DNA from: CBEULR01 sp965544035
GTDB taxonomy: Bacteria > Bacillota > Desulfotomaculia > Desulfotomaculales > Desulforudaceae
Reading direction: 5' to 3'
Length of the DNA: 50,589 nt
Assembly: GCA_965544035.1 (NCBI GenBank)
Contig: CBEULR010000014.1
Coordinates: 1-50,589 of the forward strand
How positions within the stretch are numbered: the first letter of the stretch is position 1; each line of letters opens with the position of its first letter. The notes under the pieces were generated by a model. It saw only the letters and a list, made by a program, of their open reading frames with translations, had not been told where the DNA came from and ran no database searches. The position numbers and the translations under genes were made by a program. Below, one piece after another: positions 41,254 through 49,193 of this stretch.

Positions 41254-41547
41254 TTAACCGGCCGGCGTATCGTTTCCGCTCAGCAGACGAACCACCCTCT
41301 TGGCCCGGTCGTCGATCACCCGGTAACAGACCTCGGTACCGTGGCGTTCACCCTCGACGATCCCGGCCGCACGCAGGACGGCCAGTTGCTGCGACACGGT
41401 CGACTGCGGCAGACCCAAGCATTCCCGGATGCGGTTTACGTTACACCCTTCTTCGCGCATCAGTCCGCTGACGATGCAAAGCCGGGCCGGATGGGCCAGA
41501 GCCTTTAAGAACTCGGCATGTTCGCGGTATTTTTTCAGGTCTTCCAT
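41254..41547 (-). CDS. ArsR family repressor, possibly thiol/persulfide-responsive
   Basis: A 97-residue winged-helix protein (SGLMREEGCNVNRIRE ... GLPQSTVSQQLAVLRAAGI). Cysteines at 24, 35, 43 and 74 include one early in the DNA-binding part and one in the last strand/helix (C35 and C74), a spacing like that of persulfide sensors such as BigR/SqrR; that function is inference. It lies 30 bases after a DsrE-family gene and the two should be one transcript, so it may sense sulfane sulfur and repress its own operon. The classical CVC metal site is absent. Confidence 0.82.
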   Translation of the reverse strand: MEDLKKYREHAEFLKALAHPARLCIVSGLMREEGCNVNRIRECLGLPQSTVSQQLAVLRAAGIVEGERHGTEVCYRVIDDRAKRVVRLLSGNDTPAG

Positions 41548-41577
41548 ATAGACATCACTCTCAAGTTCAGCCTTAAA

Positions 41578-42030
41578 CTATATGAACATGTTCACGTCGG
41601 ATTCGAGGGCCATATCCATATAGCCTGAAGCGTCAGTGACTCTTACACCTTCAATTAAGTCCTCTTCCGTAAGATCCATCATCTGCATCGTCATTTGGCA
41701 GCCCCAGAGTTTTACTCCCTCGTACCGGCACATTTCCAGCAGTTCGGCCGGGGAAGGCACCCGCGCCTTGTCGGCAGCCGCCTTCAGCATCATCTTCGAG
41801 GCCATTGAGGCCATCCCGGGAATGGCGCCCATCGGCCCCGGGGGATAAAACTTCGCCTTGTCCGCACCCCCGCGCCTGATCATTTCAATCCCCATGAAGG
41901 TGAAAAAAACGGAGACATCCGCCCCTTTGCGGGCCGCCTGCAGGGCAAGGATTAGAGGCGGATAAGCGCCGTCAATCGTGTTGCGCGAGCAGATCAGGGT
42001 CACTTTCTTCTTATTTTCTCTTTCACTCAC
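41578..42030 (-). CDS. DsrE/DsrF-like sulfur-trafficking protein
   Basis: A 150-residue protein of the DsrE2/DsrE-like (COG2210-type) group: LICSRNTIDGAYPPLILALQAA near the start, ADVSVFFTFMGIEM, and C111 in KLWGCQMTMQMMDLTEEDL, which lines up with the conserved cysteine that carries persulfide in relatives. C14 and C101 are further candidates. GTG start after GAGGGGGT. With the downstream ArsR gene it makes a sulfur-sensing/transfer pair, sensible in a sulfate reducer. Confidence 0.85.
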   Translation of the reverse strand: MSERENKKKVTLICSRNTIDGAYPPLILALQAARKGADVSVFFTFMGIEMIRRGGADKAKFYPPGPMGAIPGMASMASKMMLKAAADKARVPSPAELLEMCRYEGVKLWGCQMTMQMMDLTEEDLIEGVRVTDASGYMDMALESDVNMFI

Positions 42031-42063
42031 AACATCGACCCCCTCTCATAAATCCTATAATCT

Positions 42064-42102
42064 ATATATTGCAATAATATGATATAGAAGCTGATTAGTC
42101 AA
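42064..42102 (-). promoter_or_regulatory. Promoter and palindromic operator of the DsrE-ArsR pair
   Basis: TTGACT (42097-42102), a 17-base spacer and TATTAT (42074-42079) lie on the minus strand upstream of the dsrE-like gene. TATTGCAATA (42067-42076), a perfect ten-base palindrome with AT-rich imperfect arms, overlaps the -10 and start, a good place for the ArsR protein to bind. Confidence 0.7.
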
Positions 42103-42162
42103 CTGGTTTTCACGGCTGGCCTGGCTAAGCAGTGGAACGATCGTTATTAGTAGATGAGGAAT

Positions 42163-42684
42163 TCAAACGCGGAAGGCGGGAGGTTCAACGACCCAGCCCT
42201 TCAGTTTGCCGTATAAGAAGAACTTGTCGTACAAGTCCATTTCTTCGGTCAGCAGGCGGCGGAACTCTTCGCGGACCCTGGGAGATACCGCCTGAATGAA
42301 GGCCACCATGTGCAGCGGCAGGAACGACTGGATGCCGCTGAAGATTTCCCGAAAGATAAAGCGGTCGGTAATCGAATCAGCTTTCACCACACTTTCCGAA
42401 TCGACGGGTGGACGCATAGGCAGGGCAATTCCGTAATCTTTGGCCATCTGTTCGAGCTGCCCGGCATGCCGGTCCAAAACTTCCAGCCCCTGATCGATAA
42501 CCAGCTTCAGGTCATTGTCCTTTACGAAAGTCCGGTAAAGGTTGGTGGATTCGATGACGTCATACCGGGCCAGCAGTTTGTCCCAGATATGCCCGGCCTC
42601 GATGGCGCTGATCTTTTTCTGTTTTTCCTCAGTGGTTTGAAAGCGTCCGGCCACTTTCTCCAACTGTTCCATAATCTTAACCAT
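42163..42684 (-). CDS. DUF3231 family protein, paralogue 3
   Basis: A 173-residue third paralogue of the DUF3231 pair at 39890-40936, with GHIWDKLLARYDVIESTNLY, YGIALPMRPP and LYGKLKGWVVEPP. GGGGG precedes the ATG. It follows nuoF by about 30 bases and may be on that transcript. Function unknown; helical-bundle fold likely. Confidence 0.75.
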   Translation of the reverse strand: MVKIMEQLEKVAGRFQTTEEKQKKISAIEAGHIWDKLLARYDVIESTNLYRTFVKDNDLKLVIDQGLEVLDRHAGQLEQMAKDYGIALPMRPPVDSESVVKADSITDRFIFREIFSGIQSFLPLHMVAFIQAVSPRVREEFRRLLTEEMDLYDKFFLYGKLKGWVVEPPAFRV

Positions 42685-42715
42685 ATCAAAACCCCCAGTA
42701 GCTTAAGGACACTAG

Positions 42716-44419
42716 TCAGTGCAACAGGAGCTTCCGGCATACCCCTGCGGGACAGTGGTGGTCGCGGATGTGGGCCACATACTCATCACGGAAGTATTTC
42801 AGCGTGGACAATATCGGGTTGGCCGCGGTCTGGCCGAGCCCGCAGAGGGAGGCGTCTTTTACGTCGTAGGCCAGTTCCTCCAGCATCTTCAGGTCTTCCA
42901 TTGTGCCTTCGCCCTCGGTGATCTTCTCCAGGATGCCCACGAGTTGCACCACCCCGGCCCGGCAGGGGGTGCAGGCGCCGCAGGATTCGTCAGCGGCGAA
43001 TTTCATGTAAAACTTGGCGATATCGACCATACAGTCGGAGTCATCCAGCACGATCAGCCCGCCCGAACCCATGATCGTACCCAGCCGCTGCAGGGACTCG
43101 TAATCAACAGGCACGTCCAGGAGGTCGGCCGGCACAGCTCCGCCCGAAGGCCCCCCGGTCTGGACGGCCTTCACCTTCCGGCCGGGCGGGGGACCGCCCC
43201 CGATATCATAGATCACCGACTGCAGGCTGATGCCCATGGGAACCTCAATCAGCCCGGTGTTGTTGATCTTGCCGGCCAGGGAGAAAATCTTGGTCCCCTT
43301 GCTGTTTTCCGTGCCCATCGCCGAAAACCACTCCGGCCCGTGCCGGATGATCGTGGGCACGTTGGCCAGGGTCTCCACATTGTTGATGATCGTCGGCTTG
43401 TCATAAAGGCCCTTTTGGGCCGGGAAAGGAGGACGCACCCGCGGCTCGCCGCGGAAGCCCATGGTCGAACGCAGCAGTGCCGTTTCCTCACCGCACACAA
43501 AGGCCCCGGCTCCCAAGGCGAGGTCAATCTCAAAGCAGAAGCCGCTGCCCAGGATGTTTTTGCCCAGCAGACCAAGACGTTTCGCCTGCCGGATGGCAAG
43601 CTCCAGGCGCTTGACGGCCAGCGGGTACTCGGCCCGCACGTAGATATACCCCTCACTCGCCCCGATAGCGTAGCCGGCGATGATCATTCCCTCCAGTACG
43701 GCGTGGGGATTACCCTCCAGCAGGCTCCGGTCCATGAAGGCACCCGGATCGCCCTCGTCGCCGTTGCAGACCACGTATTTCTGGTCGGCCTGCTCTGCGG
43801 CGGCAAAGGACCACTTTTTGCCGGTGGTAAAGCCCGCTCCACCGCGGCCGCGCAAACCGGACCTCTCGATGATCTCCACCACCTGCGCCGGCGTGCGGTT
43901 CGCCAGAACGTCGGCCAGGGCGAAATACCCGTCCCGGGCGATGTATTCGTTGATGTCATCCGGATTGATCAGTCCGGAGTTCTCCAGCACAACCCTTCTC
44001 TGCCTTTCAAAGAAAGGCACGTCCCAGAGGAAACTGATCCGCTCGCCGTTTCCCTGCACATTCTCGTAAAGCAGTTCCTGCACGATTCTCTGTTCCACGA
44101 GGTGTTTTCGCACCAGGTGGGGGACGTGCTCATCCTGCACGTTACAATAAAGCACTGCCCCCGGATGCACGACGACCACCGGACCAAGCCCACAGAAACC
44201 GAAGCAGCCCGTCTTCACCACCTGCACGTCCAGCCCTTGCTCCTTCACTTCCTTGCGCAATACGCTGTAGAGGTTATTACCCCCGGAAGAAACACAGGCC
44301 GTACTGGTGCACACCAGCACCTGGGTCGGCGGGGCGAGCTTGCCGTTTCGCAGGCGTTCGTTAATTCGGGGGGAATACTTCTGCTTGATGTTCTGCAGGT
44401 CGGACAGGCTCTCTATCAA
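42716..44419 (-). CDS. NuoF/HydB-like NADH-binding subunit, without C-terminal ferredoxin
   Basis: A 567-residue flavoprotein resembling NuoF of complex I and HydB/HndC of bifurcating hydrogenases. It has an N-terminal thioredoxin-like [2Fe-2S] domain (C37, C42, C72, C76), the FMN/NADH motif GRGGAGFTTGKKW (191-203), and a [4Fe-4S] site (C480, C483, C486, C526). It ends at HCPAGVCRKLLLH, where HydB homologues continue with a two-cluster ferredoxin tail. TTG 44419 follows GGAGG inside the 3' part of nuoE, giving a 59-base overlap. No hydrogenase subunit is next to it, so the partner is unknown. Confidence 0.88.
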   Translation of the reverse strand: MIESLSDLQNIKQKYSPRINERLRNGKLAPPTQVLVCTSTACVSSGGNNLYSVLRKEVKEQGLDVQVVKTGCFGFCGLGPVVVVHPGAVLYCNVQDEHVPHLVRKHLVEQRIVQELLYENVQGNGERISFLWDVPFFERQRRVVLENSGLINPDDINEYIARDGYFALADVLANRTPAQVVEIIERSGLRGRGGAGFTTGKKWSFAAAEQADQKYVVCNGDEGDPGAFMDRSLLEGNPHAVLEGMIIAGYAIGASEGYIYVRAEYPLAVKRLELAIRQAKRLGLLGKNILGSGFCFEIDLALGAGAFVCGEETALLRSTMGFRGEPRVRPPFPAQKGLYDKPTIINNVETLANVPTIIRHGPEWFSAMGTENSKGTKIFSLAGKINNTGLIEVPMGISLQSVIYDIGGGPPPGRKVKAVQTGGPSGGAVPADLLDVPVDYESLQRLGTIMGSGGLIVLDDSDCMVDIAKFYMKFAADESCGACTPCRAGVVQLVGILEKITEGEGTMEDLKMLEELAYDVKDASLCGLGQTAANPILSTLKYFRDEYVAHIRDHHCPAGVCRKLLLH

Positions 44420-44942
44420 TCCGATCGGCCTCCACTTCTGCTTCCGCTTCCTGATAGCGGTTGATTAAACCGGCCACGTCTTCCACTGTCACATGACCGT
44501 GGACGTCATCGTTGACGGTGACCACCGGTGCGAGGCTGCAGGCCCCGATGCACCGTGTCGAACGCAGGGTGAACATCTTGTCCCCGGTTGTTTCGTCTTC
44601 CCCGATACCGAGAAGTTCGCTGAATTTGTCGTAAACGGCCTGCGCATTCTTGACATAGCACGCCGTACCCAAACAGACGCTGATGGTGTATTTACCGCGG
44701 GGAGAAGTTACGAATTGGGAGTAGAAGGTGGCGACGCCGTTCACGTGCCCCACAGGCAGGCACATCTTTTCGGCGACGAAGATTTGAACGTCTCTGGAAA
44801 GGTACCCGAACAGCTCCTGCGCCTTGGTAAGAACGCGCATCAAGCCGCCCGGTTTGTCACCATGCTTCTCAATCAGTTTCTCCAAGATGAGGTAATTCCG
44901 CTCGGTGGCGGACACCGGTCTCTTTGCTTTACCCTCGGCCAT
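44361..44942 (-). CDS. NuoE/HydC-like thioredoxin-fold [2Fe-2S] subunit
   Basis: A 193-residue partner of NuoF. The [2Fe-2S] ligands are in CLGTAC and CIGAC, and ATFYSQFVTSPRGKY is typical. The last ~20 residues (REPVRPAEHQAEVFPPN) lie in the part that overlaps the start of nuoF in another frame and may be an acquired extension. The gene lies 51 bases after mscS on the same strand. Confidence 0.9.
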   Translation of the reverse strand: MAEGKAKRPVSATERNYLILEKLIEKHGDKPGGLMRVLTKAQELFGYLSRDVQIFVAEKMCLPVGHVNGVATFYSQFVTSPRGKYTISVCLGTACYVKNAQAVYDKFSELLGIGEDETTGDKMFTLRSTRCIGACSLAPVVTVNDDVHGHVTVEDVAGLINRYQEAEAEVEADRIDREPVRPAEHQAEVFPPN

Positions 44943-44993
44943 ATGATCACCCTAGTCTAGGGTGGACTCGGGCCGGTCATTTTATGCTCGCGA

Positions 44994-45890
44994 TCAGGCA
45001 TCTGCCCGCCGATGCTCTTCCGACTCAATCCAGTGCCGGGGATAGGCAAGTCGAATCCCGTGTTCAGGCGCACGCTGCCAAATCAGCTCGCGGATACACC
45101 TCTCGGCAACCCACAGGGAGTCAGGGTAGGTCTTGGCGATGATGGTAAACACTCCGCCCCTTTCATCACCGGAGATATCAGTTACACCATAAATCTGAGG
45201 CGGTTCAACAATGTGGCCGGTCTCATCTTTCATCAGGTGTTCCTCACCCAGTATTTCGGTAGCCTCGGCGCAGACGGCATTCAGGAAATCCCGAATCCGG
45301 GCGGGGCTTTCTTCAAACGGAAAGGCCGCCCTGATGATCACCCGCAGCTCCCGGCGATTGTAGTTGTTCACCGTGCGGATCTCGGAGTTGGCAATGTAAT
45401 ACTTGCGCCCCGACCACTCCCGGATGGTGGTCATCCGCAGACCGACCTCTTCCACCGTCCCCGTGACCTCTCCGTTGTTGACCGAAACATAGTCGCCCAC
45501 CCGTATCTGGTCCTCAAACATCAGAAAGAAGCCGGTAATGACATCCTTGATCAGCGTCTGGGCGCCGAAGCCCACAGCCAGCCCCAGGACCCCGGCACCG
45601 GCCAGGATCGGCGCAATATTGAATCCCGGTGCAAAGACCTGGATCAGCAAAAGCGCGGACATGGCGAATATCACGTAGCGCAGCACTGAATTCAACAGCG
45701 TGATCAGCGTCTTTTTCTTCTGGGGATCACTGCGCCCGACCGAGAAGACCCGATGGACCACCTTCTGTCCCAAGAAGATGATCAACCAGGCGAAGAATAT
45801 GATTACTGCGGCCTCGGTCAGTCTGCCCAGGAAATCAGCATAGCTTTCCCCCTGAAGCAGTTCTAGCAACCCGGCAACATCCAACGGCAA
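44994..45890 (-). CDS. Mechanosensitive ion channel (MscS family)
   Basis: A 298-residue small-conductance mechanosensitive channel. Two or three N-terminal helices are followed by the pore helix (GAGVLGLAVGFGAQTLIKD) and a beta domain (DQIRVGDYVSVNNGEVTGTVEEVGLR; YYIANSEIRTVNNYNR). It releases solutes on osmotic downshock. Upstream of nuoE on the same strand. The link to the osmotic theme of the lysine aminomutase gene is suggestive only. Confidence 0.9.
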   Translation of the reverse strand: MPLDVAGLLELLQGESYADFLGRLTEAAVIIFFAWLIIFLGQKVVHRVFSVGRSDPQKKKTLITLLNSVLRYVIFAMSALLLIQVFAPGFNIAPILAGAGVLGLAVGFGAQTLIKDVITGFFLMFEDQIRVGDYVSVNNGEVTGTVEEVGLRMTTIREWSGRKYYIANSEIRTVNNYNRRELRVIIRAAFPFEESPARIRDFLNAVCAEATEILGEEHLMKDETGHIVEPPQIYGVTDISGDERGGVFTIIAKTYPDSLWVAERCIRELIWQRAPEHGIRLAYPRHWIESEEHRRADA

Positions 45891-46072
45891 GACCCCTCCT
45901 CGCCATCTATTTCCGTAATTCTAGCAAATATTTGTTTTGATCGTCCACCTTACACTTGTCACCAGATATTGGCAGTGCAGAGCTGCGGGTTTTTGCGATA
46001 TTGCCCGATCACGGGGCGTAATAATCTATTAGTCTACCCCAACTGCGGGGAAAGGAGGTTGGTTTAGGGAAA

Positions 46073-46723
46073 ATGATTGAGCGCGTGATGCGAATGCCGT
46101 TTGAACGAGAGAACCGGTCAAAGGTACTGGTGGGCGGGATCCTGGCCGTCTTTCCCGTAATAAACTTCTTGAGTCTGGGCTACTGCGCGGAAGTCATGGA
46201 ACGCGCCGGCCAAAACCGCTATGAAATGCCTTCCTGGACCGGATGGAGCGGAAAGTTCGTGAAGGGACTCGGCATCAGCGTGGTCGCCCTGGCCTATATG
46301 ATCCTGCCGCTGTTTCTGCTTTCGGCTTCAGGCCTCTGGGGAAGCTTCACGGCTCAGACCGTCTCCACCGGCTTCAATCCGGTGACCATCGCCGGGCTGG
46401 GCACAACGGCCCTGATCGCCGTGATCCTGTTTTTCCTGCTGGCCTTCCTGGTGCCGATGGCGGTAGCAAAATTTGCTGCCACGGGTGACTTGATATCCGC
46501 CTTTCGGTTCGGTGAGATCATAAGGCATATTGTCAGCGCCCCACTGCACTACATTGCCACCTTTGTGCTGGCCATAGCCCTCTACTCCCTGGTTTCTCTG
46601 CTGAACGCCGTCCCCTATCTGGGATGGATCCTGGCCGTTTTCGGATATTTCTACGTGACGATTGTCATTGCCGCCCTCTTCGGGGCGGTGTATCAGAAAA
46701 GCCTGGCAGGCTGCAGCGCCTAA
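46073..46723 (+). CDS. DUF4013 membrane protein
   Basis: A 216-residue membrane protein with five or six hydrophobic segments and the DUF4013 core (GILAVFPVINFLSLGYCAEVMERA; FRFGEIIRHIVSAPLHYIATFVLAIALYS, partly). Function unknown. GGAGG lies well upstream of the ATG. It is divergent from mscS. A terminator follows at 46850. Confidence 0.8.
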   Translation: MIERVMRMPFERENRSKVLVGGILAVFPVINFLSLGYCAEVMERAGQNRYEMPSWTGWSGKFVKGLGISVVALAYMILPLFLLSASGLWGSFTAQTVSTGFNPVTIAGLGTTALIAVILFFLLAFLVPMAVAKFAATGDLISAFRFGEIIRHIVSAPLHYIATFVLAIALYSLVSLLNAVPYLGWILAVFGYFYVTIVIAALFGAVYQKSLAGCSA

Positions 46724-46849
46724 CAAGAACGGAGGTGAGAACCAGCAGAACATCGCGGACGACAAGTATAAAAGGTCGGATTCCGGCTGCGGGAGGAGTC
46801 CCCTGACTTCTCCCAGAGAACCGTACTCTTACGGGGCATAGCAACAAAG

Positions 46850-46877
46850 AACAGGGAGCCCGGACCGGCTCCCTGTT
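46850..46877 (+). terminator. Intrinsic terminator hairpin
   Basis: AACAGGGAGCC pairs with GGCTCCCTGTT around a six-base loop. The tail (TCCCTATCCC) is not a clean U-run. The surrounding 46724-47080 has no gene. Confidence 0.6.
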
Positions 46878-47082
46878 TCCCTATCCCATCAAGCTTATAC
46901 CGCACGTTTATTGTCCGGCGACAAATCCTTACGGCCGTCGTCTTGTGCCGCACAGATAGCTGTATAAACACGCGTTCCTTCCGAAGAGCAGCCATCCAAG
47001 AGTAAATAAAAGGAAACCGGTGACAACTAGAGCAGGATCCCTGACAGCTCTGTCGGGCGTTGAAAACATTCGGACAGAAAGA

Positions 47083-47112
47083 TTGCGAATTACCGTTCCC
47101 TTAGTTTAAAAT
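47083..47112 (+). promoter_or_regulatory. Candidate promoter of the riboswitch/kamA unit
   Basis: TTGCGA (47083-47088), 18 bases and TAAAAT (47107-47112) lie about 40 bases before the c-di-AMP riboswitch. Confidence 0.5.
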
Positions 47113-47149
47113 GATAAAGATAAACAAGGTTTCGGACAGCTTAATATTG

Positions 47150-47312
47150 CGTCCCCGATACGCTGAATCTTCTGGTATTCCGGGAGAGCGGGGGAACCAA
47201 CTGTTTATTCCTGGGGTGAATCTCTTCGGATAATCTACGCGATTAGCCGGAGGGTAGGGTGCATAATCCGAACCCGTCAGCTAACTTCGTAAGCGTGAAA
47301 GAGGGGGATTGG
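47150..47312 (+). ncRNA. ydaO/yuaA-type cyclic di-AMP riboswitch
   Basis: The conserved blocks of the ydaO motif are all present in order: a 5' CGCTGAATC, AGAGCGGGGGAACC, CTGGGGTGAATC, GTAGGGTG, CCGAACCCGTCAGCTAAC and CGTAAGCGTGAAAGAGGGGG. It binds c-di-AMP and usually turns genes off. A hairpin terminator at 47357-47385 is the likely expression platform. The gene controlled is lysine 2,3-aminomutase. Confidence 0.93.
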
Positions 47313-47356
47313 TAATTGGATCGTTTTGGTTGCCGTGTCCCTTTTTCCTGTTTGTG

Positions 47357-47385
47357 AAACCCCGGGAATTGTACACCCGGGGTTT
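47357..47385 (+). terminator. Riboswitch-controlled terminator
   Basis: AAACCCCGGG pairs with CCCGGGGTTT around a nine-base loop, then ATTGT. It lies between the c-di-AMP aptamer and kamA. Confidence 0.8.
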
Positions 47386-47430
47386 ATTGTCGGCAAGACA
47401 TAAATCAATATCAAACTTGGGAGGTTGAGA

Positions 47431-48663
47431 ATGAACAGCAAGGGTAATGTGACTAGAGAATGGGATGACTGGCGTTGGCAAATCCAGAACCGGATTACCC
47501 GAGCAAGAGAACTACAGGAATATATCAGTATCTCTGAGCAGGAAGCAGAGGGTATCGAACGATGCCTTCAAAGATTCAGAATGGCCATCACGCCATACTA
47601 CGCCTCACTGATCGATCACGAGGACCAGAATTGTCCCATCCGCAAACAGGCTGTTCCCGATCCGCTTGAACTGGTGAAATGTGCTGATGATCTAACCGAC
47701 CCGCTGCATGAGGATGTGGATTCGCCGGTGCCCGGACTAACCCACCGTTATCCGGACCGCGTTCTGCTTCTGGTGACTGATCAGTGCTCTATGTACTGCC
47801 GGCACTGCACCCGCCGGCGTCTCGCCGGGTCCACCGACCGCCCGATGCCGCGCGTGCGGCTCGAACGGGCATTCTCCTATATCCAGAAGAACAGACAAAT
47901 CCGCGATGTGGTTGTATCCGGCGGTGACCCGCTCACCCTTTCCGACGCCCGGTTGGATTACATCCTGCGGAGACTGCGGGCGATCAAACACGTGGAAATT
48001 ATCCGGATCGGTACGCGCACCCCGGTGGTGCTCCCGCAGCGGATCACAAAGGATCTCTGCGCCATGCTGGCCGAATACCACCCGCTTTATGTGAACACGC
48101 ATTTTAATCATCCGCGTGAGATAACGCCGGAAGCGACAGAGGCTTGCTGTAGGCTTGCCGACGCCGGCATTCCCGTGGGAAACCAGTCGGTACTATTGCG
48201 CGGTGTGAACGATTGTCCGCACGTAATGAAGCGTCTTGTCCAAAAACTGTTGGCCATTCGCGTGCGCCCCTACTACCTGTACCAGTGCGACCTGTCTCAG
48301 GGCATCAGTCACTTTCGCACACCCATCGCCTGCGGGGTTGGGATTATCGAGTCCCTGCGGGGACACACCTCCGGCCTGGCCGTACCGACCTTCGTGGTCG
48401 ACGCCCCCGGGGGCGGGGGCAAAATCCCGGTCAACCCGCAGTACCTGGTCAGCTGGTCTGCGGACGGTGCCGTACTGCGTAACTATGAGGGCAAATTGTG
48501 TGTATACCACGAACCGCATGAATCCGGTAGCTGCAGTTGTAAAGACTGCCGGAGCCGGAACCGGCCGGAGGTAATCGGAGTGGCTGGGATGCTATCGGGA
48601 AGAAGGACAGACCCTTCAACCGAGCGCTCAAAGGCTACCCCTTCCCGAGCTTCCGGTATATAA
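47431..48663 (+). CDS. kamA: Lysine 2,3-aminomutase
   Basis: A 410-residue radical SAM/PLP enzyme that converts L-lysine to L-beta-lysine. Every key residue known for the Clostridium subterminale enzyme has a match at an offset of about six: SAM cluster C119, C123, C126; PLP lysine K331 in GGGGKIPV; substrate carboxylates D287 and D324; zinc ligands C262, C368, C370, C373. The zinc site argues for the true aminomutase over EpmB. ATG 47431 follows GGGAGG. The c-di-AMP riboswitch upstream points to beta-lysine (or N-acetyl-beta-lysine) as an osmolyte. No ablB acetyltransferase lies in the window. Confidence 0.93.
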   Translation: MNSKGNVTREWDDWRWQIQNRITRARELQEYISISEQEAEGIERCLQRFRMAITPYYASLIDHEDQNCPIRKQAVPDPLELVKCADDLTDPLHEDVDSPVPGLTHRYPDRVLLLVTDQCSMYCRHCTRRRLAGSTDRPMPRVRLERAFSYIQKNRQIRDVVVSGGDPLTLSDARLDYILRRLRAIKHVEIIRIGTRTPVVLPQRITKDLCAMLAEYHPLYVNTHFNHPREITPEATEACCRLADAGIPVGNQSVLLRGVNDCPHVMKRLVQKLLAIRVRPYYLYQCDLSQGISHFRTPIACGVGIIESLRGHTSGLAVPTFVVDAPGGGGKIPVNPQYLVSWSADGAVLRNYEGKLCVYHEPHESGSCSCKDCRSRNRPEVIGVAGMLSGRRTDPSTERSKATPSRASGI

Positions 48664-48681
48664 TCTGTTCTAAATCCTCAG

Positions 48682-48710
48682 CAGCCCGTGCCGTTACGCG
48701 GGCTGTATTT
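48682..48710 (+). terminator. kamA terminator
   Basis: A nine-pair stem (CAGCCCGTG with CGCGGGCTG) with a six-base loop is followed by TATTTATT. Confidence 0.8.
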
Positions 48711-48722
48711 ATTATGGCGAAA

Positions 48723-48995
48723 TTATGGAGATGAGGGCGGCGACTCCTTCGCGCTGTCGCACGGCAAACGCGTGGCATAATTTACACAACCAACACAATT
48801 CGACCGCCCGCTCGGCAAGAAGCCCTTCTTACCGATAATGAAGCCAAGAATGGCGAAGAACCACTCCTGAAGCGACCTGCTGAGCATCGTTTCCGGCAGC
48901 CCCAGGAAATGATTGACCAGCAGGGCAATAAGAATAATCAGGCCGAACACTGAAACTACAACATCCAGAAAGTCAACGTCGCTCCACGGCCACAA
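48723..48995 (-). CDS. Hypothetical single-span membrane protein
   Basis: A 90-residue protein from GTG 48995, preceded by GGGGAGG. The first half has hydrophobic helices (VVVSVFGLIILIALLVNHFLG; FFAILGFIIG). The tail is polar with three cysteines (SNCVGCVNYATRLPC). No family is recognised. It converges on the kamA terminator. Confidence 0.6.
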   Translation of the reverse strand: MWPWSDVDFLDVVVSVFGLIILIALLVNHFLGLPETMLSRSLQEWFFAILGFIIGKKGFLPSGRSNCVGCVNYATRLPCDSAKESPPSSP

Positions 48996-49193
48996 GCTTC
49001 ACACCTCCCCTGTACACCCGCGCTTGTCGAACAACCGGTACCGATTGTCGGAATAGAAGAGATAATTACGATTAATTACCGGTTTACGCAGGACGGGTTT
49101 CCTGTAGAATGTACTACAGAATATGGACCATCAAAAGACGACAGCACAAGAAAGATTTGGCAATCCGTGTTGTATTGTTGGGAGAGATCTGTT

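Noticed and set aside
42719..44464. A 581-codon open frame on the plus strand opposite nuoF
   Set aside because: A shadow of the GC-rich nuoF gene: no domain, no start signal, and composition typical of an antisense reading.
46720..47080. Small open frames on both strands before the kamA promoter
   Set aside because: They lack domains and good starts and overlap a hairpin; nothing supports coding.
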